From contig DATJYC010000043.1 in NCBI GenBank assembly GCA_035499735.1, forward strand, positions 1-64,000: a stretch of 64,000 bases of DNA, written 5' to 3'. Below are positions 16,110 to 25,119 of the stretch, piece by piece. How positions within the stretch are numbered: position 1 is the first letter of the stretch; every line of letters begins with the position of its first letter. The notes under the pieces were generated by a model. That model had not been told where the DNA came from. It saw only the letters and a program-made list of their open reading frames with translations, and did no database searches. The translations under genes were made by a program, and so were the position numbers. The stretch comes from VBDM01 sp035499735 (GTDB lineage: Bacteria; Pseudomonadota; Gammaproteobacteria; Burkholderiales; SG8-39).

Positions 16110-18572
16110 ATGACCGCTACAGGACCAGGCGGCAGCAAGCTCGCCGGCGCCGCGATCGGCGCGGCGCTCGCGCTGCTCGGGGCCATCGTTGCGGCGGGCT
16201 GGATATTTCGAGCCCCGGCGCTGGTGCAGGTGTTCCCCGGCCTGACGCCGATGGTGTTCAACACCGCGATCTGCTTCGCCCTCGCGGGAACCTGGCTCGT
16301 GCTGGCGGCGCTGCGGCAGGGCTGGCGGCGCGCCGCGCGCGCCCTCGCCGCCGGTCTGCTCGCCCTTGCCGGCGCAGTGACCCTGCAATACGTCCTCGGC
16401 GCCGATCTGGGCATCGACAGTCCCGCGCTGCATCGCTGGCTGGCCTCGAGCGGGCGCATGTCGGCGTTCACCGGGATCGCCTTTACCGCCGCCGGCCTCG
16501 CGATGCTGATCGAGACGGCACCTTCGCAGCCGCGAAGCGACTGGCTCTCCCCGGCGCTCGCGACTCTGGTCGGCGTCGTCGGCGCGCTGGCGCTGGTCGG
16601 CTATCTGTTCGAGCTGCACCTCGTCTTCGCCCGCTATCCACTCGGCCTGGTCGCGCTTCACACCGCCGTGGGGCTCGTTGCCCTGTCCGTCGGGCTGTGG
16701 CTCCAGCTGCTGCGCGAGGACCGCGTTCCCTTCTGGACGAGACTCGAGCCGCAGGACCGCATCACTCTCGGATCAGTCGCCACCCTCACGCTGGTCGCGC
16801 TCGCCGTGGCGGTCAGCGTGTTCGCGGCGCTGCAGGCGCGCGTCACGCAGGCGCTGAGCGACGGCCTCGCAACCGCGCTGCGCTACCGCGTGTTGCTCGC
16901 CGAAGAGGCGATCGAAGCCGGGCTGGAGCGCACCCGCATCCTGGCGGGGCGACCGGCGCCGGCGAGGCTGCTGCGCCGTATCGCCGAGCGTCCCAACGAC
17001 AGCGAAGCGCTCGCCCAGCTCTCCCAGAGCGTCGCGAGCCTCATCGCAGACGGCTACCTCGCCGCGTCCTACTACGATGCCGCCGGTCGCGAGCTCGTTT
17101 CCGCCGGCCGGCGCGCGCAGACTCCGGTCCTCGCCGTCCCCCTTCGCGGCGTGTCCGGAGCGGAGCTCGCCTGGCAGGAACAAAGCGTGGTCACGGGACA
17201 CTATCCGATCTCGGACCCGGGTGGCGCGGTGGGGTCCGCGCTCGTCCGCTCGCCGCTGCCTGCCTTCGATGCCCTGCTCAACGACACCTACCGTTTCGGA
17301 GCAAGCGGCGAGTCGGCGGTGTGCGCAAGGCAGGGCGAGCGGCTCGGCTGTTTCCCGCAGCCGCGCATACCCAAGGTGCATTTCGTCCCACTGAAGACGG
17401 CCGACGGCGAGTTGCTGCCGATGAGCCGGGGGTTGGCCGGCGAAACCGGCGTATCGCTGACCAGCGACTTTCGCGGGCAGCGCGTCATGGCCGCCTACAG
17501 TCCGATCGGCCGGTACGGCCTCGCCATGGTCGTGAAGATCGACACCGCGGAGTTCTACGCGCCGGTTCGCGAACGGCTGCAGTTCGTGCTGCCGATCCTG
17601 GTCGTGCTCGTTGCAGCCGGCACGTTCCTCTTGCGCATAGGCGTCCAGCCGCTCGCCGACCGGCTCGCGCGCTCCGAGCGCGACGCGCAGGAGCGCCACC
17701 ACGCGCTCGAGGCGATGATGGCCAATGTTGCCGACGGCATCATGCTGCTCGACGCCGACGGCACGATCCGCTCCTGGAACGCGGCGGCCGAGCACCTTTT
17801 CGGATACCTCATGAGCGAGGTCGTCGGCCGCAACGTGTCGATTCTGGTGCCGGTAGAGCTGCGTGAGTCGAACATCGCCTCGACGCGCCGCTTCCTCTCC
17901 ACGGGCCAGAGCAACGTCGTCGGCCAGGGCAACCTGAGCTACCCTGCGCTGCGCAAGGACGGCTCCCGGTTCGAGCTCGAGTTCGCGGTCACCCGGATGG
18001 GAAGCGGGAAGACGCCGCAGCTCGTCGCGGTGTTCCGCGACATCACCGAGCGCAAGGCGGCCGAGCACCGCCTCTCCCGGCTCGCGCTCTACGACGCGCT
18101 CACCGGCCTGCCCAACCGCGCGAGCTTCGAGCGGCGCGTCGAGGAGGCGCTGCAGCGCCGCCGCCGCGGCGACACCCAGCTCGCGATCCTGCTGATGGAC
18201 GTCGACAACTTCAAGAGGGTCAACGACTCCCTGGGACACGCGGCCGGGGATCTGCTGCTGGCGGGGTTCGCGAATCGTCTCGTGGCGGGGCTGCGCGAGA
18301 CCGACATGGTCGCGCGGATCGGCGGCGACGAATTCACGATCGTCGCCGAGGGACTGAAGGACGCCGGCAACGCCATCGCGATCGCGGACAAGATGCTCGC
18401 GGCGATGCGGGACCCATTCGACATCGAGGGGCGCAAGCTCGCCGCCTCGACGAGCATCGGCATCGCGCTCTACCGCGACGGGGACACGCTGCAATCTCTC
18501 ATGAAGCGCGCCGATTCGGCGCTGTACGAGGCAAAAGGCGCGGGGCGCGCGCGATACCGCGTCGCCGCGTGA
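16110..18572 (+). CDS. Membrane diguanylate cyclase with Cache-like, PAS and GGDEF domains
   Basis: A protein of about 820 aa. The N-terminal 215 residues contain around seven hydrophobic helices (MASE-like). A second membrane-bounded extracytoplasmic region (about 230-510) resembles a double-Cache sensor. A PAS domain (about 540-660; NVADGIMLLDADGTIRSWN) is followed by GGDEF (about 665-820). The active-site motif RIGGDEF is intact, and the RETD five residues upstream fits the product-inhibition I-site RxxD. It should synthesise c-di-GMP. No EAL domain is attached. ATG 16077 is an equally possible start; neither has a clear ribosome site. Confidence 0.9.
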   Translation: MTATGPGGSKLAGAAIGAALALLGAIVAAGWIFRAPALVQVFPGLTPMVFNTAICFALAGTWLVLAALRQGWRRAARALAAGLLALAGAVTLQYVLGADLGIDSPALHRWLASSGRMSAFTGIAFTAAGLAMLIETAPSQPRSDWLSPALATLVGVVGALALVGYLFELHLVFARYPLGLVALHTAVGLVALSVGLWLQLLREDRVPFWTRLEPQDRITLGSVATLTLVALAVAVSVFAALQARVTQALSDGLATALRYRVLLAEEAIEAGLERTRILAGRPAPARLLRRIAERPNDSEALAQLSQSVASLIADGYLAASYYDAAGRELVSAGRRAQTPVLAVPLRGVSGAELAWQEQSVVTGHYPISDPGGAVGSALVRSPLPAFDALLNDTYRFGASGESAVCARQGERLGCFPQPRIPKVHFVPLKTADGELLPMSRGLAGETGVSLTSDFRGQRVMAAYSPIGRYGLAMVVKIDTAEFYAPVRERLQFVLPILVVLVAAGTFLLRIGVQPLADRLARSERDAQERHHALEAMMANVADGIMLLDADGTIRSWNAAAEHLFGYLMSEVVGRNVSILVPVELRESNIASTRRFLSTGQSNVVGQGNLSYPALRKDGSRFELEFAVTRMGSGKTPQLVAVFRDITERKAAEHRLSRLALYDALTGLPNRASFERRVEEALQRRRRGDTQLAILLMDVDNFKRVNDSLGHAAGDLLLAGFANRLVAGLRETDMVARIGGDEFTIVAEGLKDAGNAIAIADKMLAAMRDPFDIEGRKLAASTSIGIALYRDGDTLQSLMKRADSALYEAKGAGRARYRVAA

Positions 18573-19790
18573 TCAGAAAGGCGTGGCGAGCAGGTCCGGC
18601 CCGATCTCTGCGATCGAGCGCACGCCGGCGAGCTGCATCGAGCGGTACAGCTCGTCGCGCAGGATCTCGATCGCGCGGCGCGCGCCCGCCTCGCCCGCGG
18701 CGACGGCGCCGTAGAGCGTCGCGCGCCCGAGCATCACGCCCTCGGCCCCGAGCGCGACCGCCTTGATCGCGTCGACTCCACGCCGCACGCCGCCGTCGAC
18801 CAGCACGCTCATCCTGCCTTTCACCGCGCGCACGACGGCCGGCAGGGCGTCCATGCCCGAGGCCGCGCCGTCGAGCTGGCGCCCGCCGTGGTTGGACACG
18901 ACGACCGCGTCCACTCCGATGGAGGCAAGCCGCTCCGCGTCCTCGGCCCGCAGGATGCCCTTCACCAGCATCTTCCCCGGCCAGCGGTCGCGCATCGCCT
19001 TGAGGTCGTCCCAGTTGAAATCGGCGTCCCAGTACTGGCCGACCGACGAGGCGATCTCGGCGGCGCTCTTCGCCTCCGGCGCGAACGCGGCGACGTTCTC
19101 CAGCAGCGGCATGCCGTAGCGGAGCACGTCGAGGACCCACAGCGGCCGCGTGGCGAAATCCAGGACGTTGCGCGGCGTGAAGCGGAAGCGGATCGCGAAG
19201 TCGTTGTAGAAGTCGCGCTCGCGCTTGCCGCCCACCGGTACGTCGACCGTGACCATCAGCGCCTCGTACCCGAAGTGCCGCGCGCGATCGACGAGCTCGG
19301 CCGTCATCTTCGGGTCGCGGAAGATGTAGATCTGGAACCAGAGGCGCCCGCCGGCCTCGCGCGCGATGCGCTCGATCGACGCGGTCGCCATGGTGGACAG
19401 CGTATACGGGATGCCGGCCGCGGCGGCCGCGCGCGCCACGCCCACGTCGGCGAACGGCCACCCGAAGCCGATTCCGCCCGTGGGGCCGACCGCGATCGGC
19501 ATTCTCGAGAGTCCGCCGAGGAGCGACGTCGAGGTGTCCACGCGCTCGACGCCGGTGAGCATCTTCGGCAGCAGGCGCACTCTTTCGAAGGCGGCGCGGT
19601 TCTCGCGCAGCGTGATCTCGTCCTCCGCCGCGCCGTCGAAGAAATCGAATATCGCGCGCGGCAGCCGCCGCTTCGCCATCGCCCGCAGGTCGGCGATGTT
19701 CCAGGCGCGCCGCACGCGCCGCGATGCCCGCAACGAGGCCGGGCAGGAGGGCCTTGCTTCCGCGACCGCGCCGAGATCGTTCGTCTTCAT
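18573..19790 (-). CDS. FMN-dependent alpha-hydroxy-acid oxidase/dehydrogenase (LldD-like)
   Basis: This 405-aa TIM-barrel flavoprotein oxidises L-2-hydroxy acids (lactate, mandelate or glycolate type). Landmarks include ARAIFDFFDGAAEDE near the N-terminus, the FMN-contact segment PIAVGPTGGIG, the catalytic-base motif VVSNHGGRQLDGA, and DGGVRRGVDAIKA with GRATLYG near the end. ATG 19790 overlaps the upstream Bug stop by four bases (ATGA), so translation is coupled. It is the last gene of a leftward four-gene operon with a TauD dioxygenase and an MBL lactonase, suggesting it oxidises a hydroxy-acid intermediate of that route. Confidence 0.9.
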   Translation of the reverse strand: MKTNDLGAVAEARPSCPASLRASRRVRRAWNIADLRAMAKRRLPRAIFDFFDGAAEDEITLRENRAAFERVRLLPKMLTGVERVDTSTSLLGGLSRMPIAVGPTGGIGFGWPFADVGVARAAAAAGIPYTLSTMATASIERIAREAGGRLWFQIYIFRDPKMTAELVDRARHFGYEALMVTVDVPVGGKRERDFYNDFAIRFRFTPRNVLDFATRPLWVLDVLRYGMPLLENVAAFAPEAKSAAEIASSVGQYWDADFNWDDLKAMRDRWPGKMLVKGILRAEDAERLASIGVDAVVVSNHGGRQLDGAASGMDALPAVVRAVKGRMSVLVDGGVRRGVDAIKAVALGAEGVMLGRATLYGAVAAGEAGARRAIEILRDELYRSMQLAGVRSIAEIGPDLLATPF

Positions 19791-20749
19791 TCGAGCGTGA
19801 CGTGCGCGGCCTTGATGACGCGCGCCCAGCGCTCGTGGTCCTTCTTCAGGAAAGCGGCGAACTCCGCGGGCGTGTCGGCGATGATGACGGCACCGAGCGC
19901 CTTGACGCGCTCGCGCGTCTCGGGCCTGGCGAGGGACTTGCGCATCTCCTCGCTCAGGCGCTCGACGACGGCCTTGGGCGTCGCCGCCGGGGCAAGCATT
20001 CCCACCCAAGGCGCGGTCTCCTCGAAGCCCGGGAACCCGGCCTGCGCCATGGTCGGCACACCCGGGAAATCCGGACGCGGCCCGGTCGTTCCGATGGCGA
20101 GCACCTTGAGCTTCCCCGCCGCGACCTGGTCCGCGATGCCGACGACCGGATAGAACATATAGGTGACGCGGCCCGCCATCACCTCGGCGAGCGCAGGCCC
20201 GTTCCCCTTGAAAGGGACGCTGAGCATCTTAGTCCCGGTGACGTTTTCGAGCATCGCGCCCGCGAGGTGCGACGAGCCGCCGATCCCCGGTGTCCCGTAG
20301 CTCACTTCGCCGGGCTTCGCCTTCGCGCGCGCCACCAGCTCCCCCACCGAGCCGATCCCCGTCTGCGGGCTCGTCACGACGACCATCGGCAGCGCCGCCG
20401 CGTTGCTGATGGGCGCGAAGTCCCTGAACGGATCGTAGTGGACCTTGTCGGGCTGCAGGATCGCGTTGACAAGCAGCGACAGCGAGGAGAACAGCGTCGT
20501 GTAGCCGTCCGGCGCCGACTGCGCCACGGCGTCCGTCGCGATGATCGCGTTCGCGCCCGGCCGGTTCTCCACGATGAAAGACTGTCCCAGCGACGCCGTC
20601 ATGTCCCCCGCGACGATGCGCGCGATGACGTCGGTCGGCCCGCCCGCGGCGAAGCCGACCAGGATCCTGACCGGCCGGGCCGGATAGTTTTGCGCGGCAG
20701 CGGCGCCGCAGAGCGCGAGCAGCGCGAGTGAAAGAACCGCCTTTCTCAT
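19787..20749 (-). CDS. Bug/TctC-family periplasmic solute receptor
   Basis: A 320-aa receptor with a signal peptide (about 1-20, ending AAAAQ), then YPARPVRILVGFAAGGPTD, RPGANAIIATDAVAQSAPDGYTTL, YDPFRDFAPISNA, SVPFKGNGP and DFPGVPTMAQAGF. Two adjacent ATGs (20752 and 20749) follow GGAGG; the second is chosen because spacing is better. Either overlaps the TauD-type stop, so the four genes 22431 to 18573 form one coupled operon. It probably imports the substrate for the dioxygenase or the hydroxy-acid oxidase. Confidence 0.88.
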   Translation of the reverse strand: MRKAVLSLALLALCGAAAAQNYPARPVRILVGFAAGGPTDVIARIVAGDMTASLGQSFIVENRPGANAIIATDAVAQSAPDGYTTLFSSLSLLVNAILQPDKVHYDPFRDFAPISNAAALPMVVVTSPQTGIGSVGELVARAKAKPGEVSYGTPGIGGSSHLAGAMLENVTGTKMLSVPFKGNGPALAEVMAGRVTYMFYPVVGIADQVAAGKLKVLAIGTTGPRPDFPGVPTMAQAGFPGFEETAPWVGMLAPAATPKAVVERLSEEMRKSLARPETRERVKALGAVIIADTPAEFAAFLKKDHERWARVIKAAHVTLE

Positions 20750-21636
20750 CATGCCTCCGTCGTTTCCGGTTGGAACATCGTCGCCATGACCTGGCAGCGC
20801 TTGATCAGGCGGGGCTCGTCCGGCCCGTAGTCCGCCACCGCGTTGTGTATCGTGCCGATGTCCTCCCACATGAGGACGTCGCCCTCCCGCCAGCGGAAGG
20901 CGTAGCGGTATTCGGCCTTCAGCTGGTGCTCGAAGAGGAACCCGAGCGTGCGCTCGCTCTCCTTCTCCGGAAGCTCGTTGATGCGCACCGCGTACCCCGG
21001 GTTCGCGTAGAGCACTCGGCGCCCGGTGACCGGGTGGGCGAGGAAGACCGGGTGCGAGACCGGGGGCTTCGCCTTGCGCTGCGCCTCGGTGAGCGGCGGT
21101 CGCTTGCTGCCCTTCTCGCGCCTCATCATCTCCCAGAACTTGTTGAAGTCGTGCAGCACGGTCATGCCCTCGAGATCCCGCTTCAGCTCCCCGGGCAGGT
21201 CCTCGTACGCCGCGTGCATGTTTGAGAACTCGGTGGCGCCCAGCGCCTTCCCGCCGCGCATCGGGATCTTGATCCCGTAGAGCACGTTCGCAAAGGCGAT
21301 GGTCCGGCTGTATGACATGTCGGTATGCCAGTCCTGCCCGGCGTCAGCGAGGCCGATCGGCTTGCCGTCCTCGACGATGTTGGAGAGGATCATCACCTCG
21401 GGGATTCCGGGCTCCTGGTAGGCGTTGGCGACGTTGATCTCGAGCTCGCCGAAGCGCCGGGAGAAATCCGCGAGCTGCCTTCCCGTGAGCTTCTGCGCTG
21501 GAAAGCACACCACGCCGCGCTCGCCCAGCGTGCGCACCACGCCGTCGAACTGCTCCCGCGAGAGCGGCCGGGACAGATCGAGCCCCTCGATCGTCGCGCC
21601 CAGCGTCTCCCCGGTGGTCGTCACTTTCATCGGCAT
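20749..21636 (-). CDS. TauD/TfdA-family Fe(II)/2-oxoglutarate dioxygenase
   Basis: This 295-aa enzyme has the double-stranded beta-helix iron site: H104 and D106 in DWHTDMSYS, and the distal H264 in TIHNAV followed by a basic PRLIKR segment that would bind 2-oxoglutarate. Relatives hydroxylate taurine, 2,4-D, alkyl sulfates or other carboxylates next to a leaving group. Inserts such as EKGSKRPPL (about 180) distinguish it from TauD itself. It lies six bases after the lactonase gene and overlaps the Bug start, so its substrate is likely an imported organic acid or ester. Confidence 0.9.
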   Translation of the reverse strand: MPMKVTTTGETLGATIEGLDLSRPLSREQFDGVVRTLGERGVVCFPAQKLTGRQLADFSRRFGELEINVANAYQEPGIPEVMILSNIVEDGKPIGLADAGQDWHTDMSYSRTIAFANVLYGIKIPMRGGKALGATEFSNMHAAYEDLPGELKRDLEGMTVLHDFNKFWEMMRREKGSKRPPLTEAQRKAKPPVSHPVFLAHPVTGRRVLYANPGYAVRINELPEKESERTLGFLFEHQLKAEYRYAFRWREGDVLMWEDIGTIHNAVADYGPDEPRLIKRCQVMATMFQPETTEA

Positions 21637-21642
21637 CGGATT

Positions 21643-22431
21643 CTACGCCAGGCGCACCGCGACGCCTTCGAGCCCGGCGCCCGCCGCGGGGAAGCGCTTC
21701 ATGACCAGCGGGTCGTGGCCCGGCACGACGAGCCCGGGCGCGTCCGCGAGCTCGGCGAGCCGCCGCCATCCCGCCACCATCTTCGGGACGTCGCAGACGA
21801 TCGGAAAGGGCCGCTTCTCGCCCATGTTGGCGTAGAGATGGCTCGCGTCGGATGCGAGCACCATCCAGCCCGAGCGCGTGCGGATGCGTACCGCCTGAAG
21901 CCCCTCGGTGTGGCCGGCGATGCGGTGCAGCGACACGCCGGGCGCGAGCTCGGCGTCGCCGTCGTGAAAGCGCACCCGCCCCTTGTAGACCTCGCGGACC
22001 ATCGCCACGACCTCGTCCACCTCGTAGGCGTGGCTGAAGAACTTCTCCGCCATGTGACGGCCGGTCGCGTACGCCATCTCGTCGTCCTGCAGGTGGAAGG
22101 TCGCGGCGGGGAAGAGACCGAAGTTGCCGACGTGGTCGTAGTGCAGGTGGGTGACGATCACGTCCTTCACGGTCTTTGCGTCGACTCCGAGGCGCGCGAG
22201 GCCCTGCTCGGGCGGCACGAGCGTCTTCCTGCCGCGCCGCGCGCCGACCCCGGCGTCGAATCCCGTGTCGATCACGAAGGTGCGCGAGGCCGAGCGCCCG
22301 AGCCACACGAAGTAATCGAGGTCGCTGCCGGCCTCGTGCGGATCGCCGCCGATGAAGTTCTCGCTCGCCTTGCGGCCCGACAGGGTCGCGTACCTGATCG
22401 CGAAGACTTCGTAGGTGTTAGAGTTGTCCAA
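21643..22431 (-). CDS. MBL-fold hydrolase, N-acyl-homoserine lactonase family
   Basis: A 262-aa metallo-beta-lactamase-fold enzyme with the di-zinc motif HLHYDHVGN (about 97-105), later metal ligands in GHTEG and in GHDPLVM near the C-terminus, and VASDASHLY. The AttM/AiiA-like group hydrolyses lactone rings. In a catabolic operon the substrate may be a lactone intermediate rather than a quorum signal. It is the first gene of the leftward operon, transcribed from the 74-bp divergent promoter shared with the feruloyl-CoA synthetase-like gene. No luxI/luxR genes are in the window. Confidence 0.85.
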   Translation of the reverse strand: MDNSNTYEVFAIRYATLSGRKASENFIGGDPHEAGSDLDYFVWLGRSASRTFVIDTGFDAGVGARRGRKTLVPPEQGLARLGVDAKTVKDVIVTHLHYDHVGNFGLFPAATFHLQDDEMAYATGRHMAEKFFSHAYEVDEVVAMVREVYKGRVRFHDGDAELAPGVSLHRIAGHTEGLQAVRIRTRSGWMVLASDASHLYANMGEKRPFPIVCDVPKMVAGWRRLAELADAPGLVVPGHDPLVMKRFPAAGAGLEGVAVRLA

Positions 22432-22441
22432 GCGTTGCTGC

Positions 22442-22489
22442 GGCTCCCTTCCCGCTCGGAGCCAGTATAGCTAGGATGAGAGCGGGAAG
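22442..22489. promoter_or_regulatory. Dyad-rich divergent promoter region (candidate operator)
   Basis: CTTCCCGCTC (22448-22457) and GAGCGGGAAG (22480-22489) are exact 10-bp inverted repeats 22 bases apart. A nested GGCTCC (22442-22447) / GGAGCC (22458-22463) dyad overlaps the left arm. A TATAGCT element lies between the arms. The repeats occupy the gap between the divergent lactonase and CoA-synthetase operons, where a MarR- or LysR-type regulator would be expected. No regulator gene is adjacent. Confidence 0.5.
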
Positions 22490-22505
22490 CCTGAACGGAG
22501 GGGGG

Positions 22506-24281
22506 ATGGGACAGACGCTCGAGCACGGCCTGCGCCTCGCGCCGGCGCAGGTCGACGTCGTGCGGCGCGCCGACGGCACGACGCTGCTGCGCTCGCCGCA
22601 GCCGCTGTCGCGCCACGCGCGCGCGGTCGGCGAGTGGCTGGTGAGTTGGGCGGCCGAGACCCCGGAGCGCTGCTTCCTCGCCGAGCGCCAGGGCGACGCG
22701 TGGCGCAAAGTCGGCTACCGCGAGGCGCTCGCGCTCGCCCGCCGCATCGGCCAGGGGCTACTCGCGCGCGGCCTCGACGCCTCGAAGCCGGTCGCGATCC
22801 TGTCCGACAATTCGATCGATCACGCCCTGCTCGCGCTCGGCGCGATGCACGTGGGCGTTCCGGTCGCGCCCATCTCGCCCGCCTACTCGCTGATGTCCAG
22901 AGACTTCGCCAAGCTCAAGGCCATCTTCGGGCTGCTCAAGCCGGGCCTCGTCTGGACTTCCGATCCGGAGAAGTTCGCGCCGGCGCTCGCCGCGGTCGGC
23001 GGGAGCGCCACCCCGCTCGCGGAGCTGCTCGCGCGCGCCCCCGGCCCCGAAGTCGACCGGGCGTTCTCGCGCATCGGGCCGGAGACGGTGGCGAAGGTCC
23101 TGTTCACCTCGGGGTCGACGGGCACGCCGAAGGGCGTGATCAACACCCACCGCATGCTCGCCGCGAACCAGGAGCAGTACGCGATGGTGTGGCCGTTCCT
23201 CGAGGAGCTGCCGCTCGTGCTCGTCGACTGGCTGCCCTGGAACCATACCTTCGGCGGCAACAGCAATTTCTTCATGATGCTGAGGAACGGCGGGACGATC
23301 CACATCGACGCGGGCAAGCCCGCGCCCGGGCTCGTCGAGACGAGCGTGCGCAACCTGAAGGAGGTCTCGCCGACGATGTACTTCAACGTGCCGCGCGGCT
23401 TCGACCTGCTGCTCCCCTTCCTCGAGCGCGACGCGGAGCTGCGGAAGAGCTTCTTCCGCGAGCTCGAGTGGATGGTGTACGCGGGCGCAGCGCTGCCGCA
23501 GAACCTGTGGGATCGCATGCAGCAGCTGGCGCTCGCCGAGCGCGGCACGCGGCTGCCGCTGATCTCGGCCTGGGGCTCCACCGAGACCGCGCCGCTCGCG
23601 ACCTGCGTGCACTACCCGGTCGACCGCGCCGGCATCGTCGGGCTCCCGGTTCCAGGCTGCGAGCTCAAGCTCGTGCCCTCCGCCGGCAAGCTCGAGGTGC
23701 GCGTAAAGGGCCCGAACGTCACCCCGGGCTACTTCGGGCGCGACGACCTCACCCGCGCCGCGTTCGACGAGGAAGGCTATTACCGCATCGGCGATGCCCT
23801 CAAGTTCGCCGATCCCAGGCGCCCCGAGCAGGGGCTCGCGTTCGACGGCCGAACGGCCGAGGACTTCAAGCTGTCCACCGGCACCTGGGTGCACGTCGGC
23901 GCGACGCGCATCAGGCTGATCGCCGCAGGCGACCCGCTCATCCAGGACGCGGTGATCACCGGCCACGGGCGAGCCGAGGTAGGCGCGCTCATCTTCCTCA
24001 ACGCCGCGGCGGTGAAGGCGATGGGACTGGACGCGGACGCAGTGCGCGCGCGCCTGCTCGCGGCGATGCAAAAGCTCGCCACGGAGACGGGCTCGGGCAG
24101 CTCGACGCACCCGGTGCGCGCGCTCGTCGTGGCCGATCCGCCCTCGATCGACGCCAACGAGATCACCGACAAGGGCTACATCAACCAGCGCGCGGTGCTC
24201 GAGCGGCGCGCTGCGCTGGTCGAGGCGCTGCACGCCGATCTGCCGGGCGCCGAGGTCGTCCTCGCGCCGGCGCACAAATAG
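22506..24281 (+). CDS. Feruloyl-CoA synthetase-like acyl-CoA ligase
   Basis: A 591-aa ANL-superfamily ligase. The P-loop motif LFTSGSTGTPKGVINTH (about 198-214), SAWGSTETAP and GYFGRDDLTRAAFDEEGYY are present. The C-terminal region has DFKLSTGTWVHVG, in which the Lys/Gly-Thr-Trp pattern is characteristic of feruloyl/hydroxycinnamoyl-CoA synthetases. The enzyme would activate a hydroxycinnamate or related aryl acid with ATP and CoA. ATG 22506 follows GGAGGGGGG and is preferred to ATG 22476, which lies inside the operator dyad. It heads a five-gene operon with a hydratase/lyase 16 bases downstream. Confidence 0.88.
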   Translation: MGQTLEHGLRLAPAQVDVVRRADGTTLLRSPQPLSRHARAVGEWLVSWAAETPERCFLAERQGDAWRKVGYREALALARRIGQGLLARGLDASKPVAILSDNSIDHALLALGAMHVGVPVAPISPAYSLMSRDFAKLKAIFGLLKPGLVWTSDPEKFAPALAAVGGSATPLAELLARAPGPEVDRAFSRIGPETVAKVLFTSGSTGTPKGVINTHRMLAANQEQYAMVWPFLEELPLVLVDWLPWNHTFGGNSNFFMMLRNGGTIHIDAGKPAPGLVETSVRNLKEVSPTMYFNVPRGFDLLLPFLERDAELRKSFFRELEWMVYAGAALPQNLWDRMQQLALAERGTRLPLISAWGSTETAPLATCVHYPVDRAGIVGLPVPGCELKLVPSAGKLEVRVKGPNVTPGYFGRDDLTRAAFDEEGYYRIGDALKFADPRRPEQGLAFDGRTAEDFKLSTGTWVHVGATRIRLIAAGDPLIQDAVITGHGRAEVGALIFLNAAAVKAMGLDADAVRARLLAAMQKLATETGSGSSTHPVRALVVADPPSIDANEITDKGYINQRAVLERRAALVEALHADLPGAEVVLAPAHK

Positions 24282-24297
24282 CATGAAGGAGAAAGCA

Positions 24298-25119
24298 ATG
24301 GCATTGCCGAAGTTCGAGACTGTCAAGGTCGACGTCGCCGAGAACATCGCCTGGCTGACGATGAACCGCCCGGAGAAGCGCAACGCGATGACGCCCCGGA
24401 TGCACGAGGAGATGATCGTCGCCCTGGGCGAGCTCGCCGTCTCCCCGGAGGCCGGGGTGCTGGTGCTCACCGGCGCGGGCGAGAGCTGGAGCGCAGGCCA
24501 GGACATCGACCTCTTCTTCCGCGACCTCGACGACAAGCCGGTGAAGAAGCGCCGCGCGCTGTACGCCAGCCAGGAATGGCGGTGGAACCAGCTCGCGCAC
24601 TTTCCCAAGCCGACGATCGCCATGGTGAACGGCTACTGCTACGGCGCCGCGTTCACTCCGCTCGTCGCCTGCGATTTCGCGATCGCCGCCGAGGACGCGA
24701 AGTTCGGACTGTCGGAGATCAACTGGGGGATCCTGCCCGGAGGGCTCGTCTCCAAGGTGATGCTCGACGCGTGCAGCTACCGCGACGCCAAGTGGTACGC
24801 GCTCACCGGCGAGCCCTTCGACGGCCGGGTCGCGGAGAAGATCCGCCTGGTCAACTACGCCGTGCCGCGCGCGCAGCTCCGCGAGGAGACGGTCAAGCTC
24901 GCAAGGACGCTGCTCGCCAAGAACCCGCAGGTCTACAAGTCGGTGAAGGAGGTCATGCACCACATCCGCGGCATGGACGTCGAGCAGGCGACCGACTACC
25001 TGAGGGCGAAGGAAATGGAGATGCGCTTCATGGACCGCGAGGGCGGGCGCGCCAAGGGCATGAAGCAGTTCCTCGACGACAAGACCTACCGCCCGGGGCT
25101 GGAGACCTACAAGCGCTGA
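24298..25119 (+). CDS. Hydroxycinnamoyl-CoA hydratase/lyase-like protein (crotonase family)
   Basis: This 273-aa crotonase-fold protein closely follows feruloyl-CoA hydratase/lyase (Ech/HCHL). It has NRPEKRNAM, GAGESWSAGQD, the oxyanion region GYCYGAAFTPLVACD, the catalytic Glu in LSEINWG, and the diagnostic tail GMKQFLDDK then GLETYKR. HCHL turns feruloyl-CoA into vanillin and acetyl-CoA. By my recollection of the P. fluorescens enzyme, its substrate-phenol Tyr239 corresponds here to Arg (DYLRAK) and Ser123 to Thr, so the true substrate may differ. ATG 24298 follows AAGGAGAAAGCA. It is adjacent to the synthetase as in ferulate operons. Confidence 0.85.
   Translation: MALPKFETVKVDVAENIAWLTMNRPEKRNAMTPRMHEEMIVALGELAVSPEAGVLVLTGAGESWSAGQDIDLFFRDLDDKPVKKRRALYASQEWRWNQLAHFPKPTIAMVNGYCYGAAFTPLVACDFAIAAEDAKFGLSEINWGILPGGLVSKVMLDACSYRDAKWYALTGEPFDGRVAEKIRLVNYAVPRAQLREETVKLARTLLAKNPQVYKSVKEVMHHIRGMDVEQATDYLRAKEMEMRFMDREGGRAKGMKQFLDDKTYRPGLETYKR

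Noticed and set aside
21643..22431. Quorum-quenching function for the MBL lactonase
   Set aside because: It is in a catabolic operon and there are no luxI/luxR genes. A lactone intermediate is a more economical substrate, though quenching is not excluded.
22476..22505. Upstream ATG for the CoA-synthetase gene
   Set aside because: It lies within the operator dyad and has no ribosome site, whereas ATG 22506 follows GGAGG.
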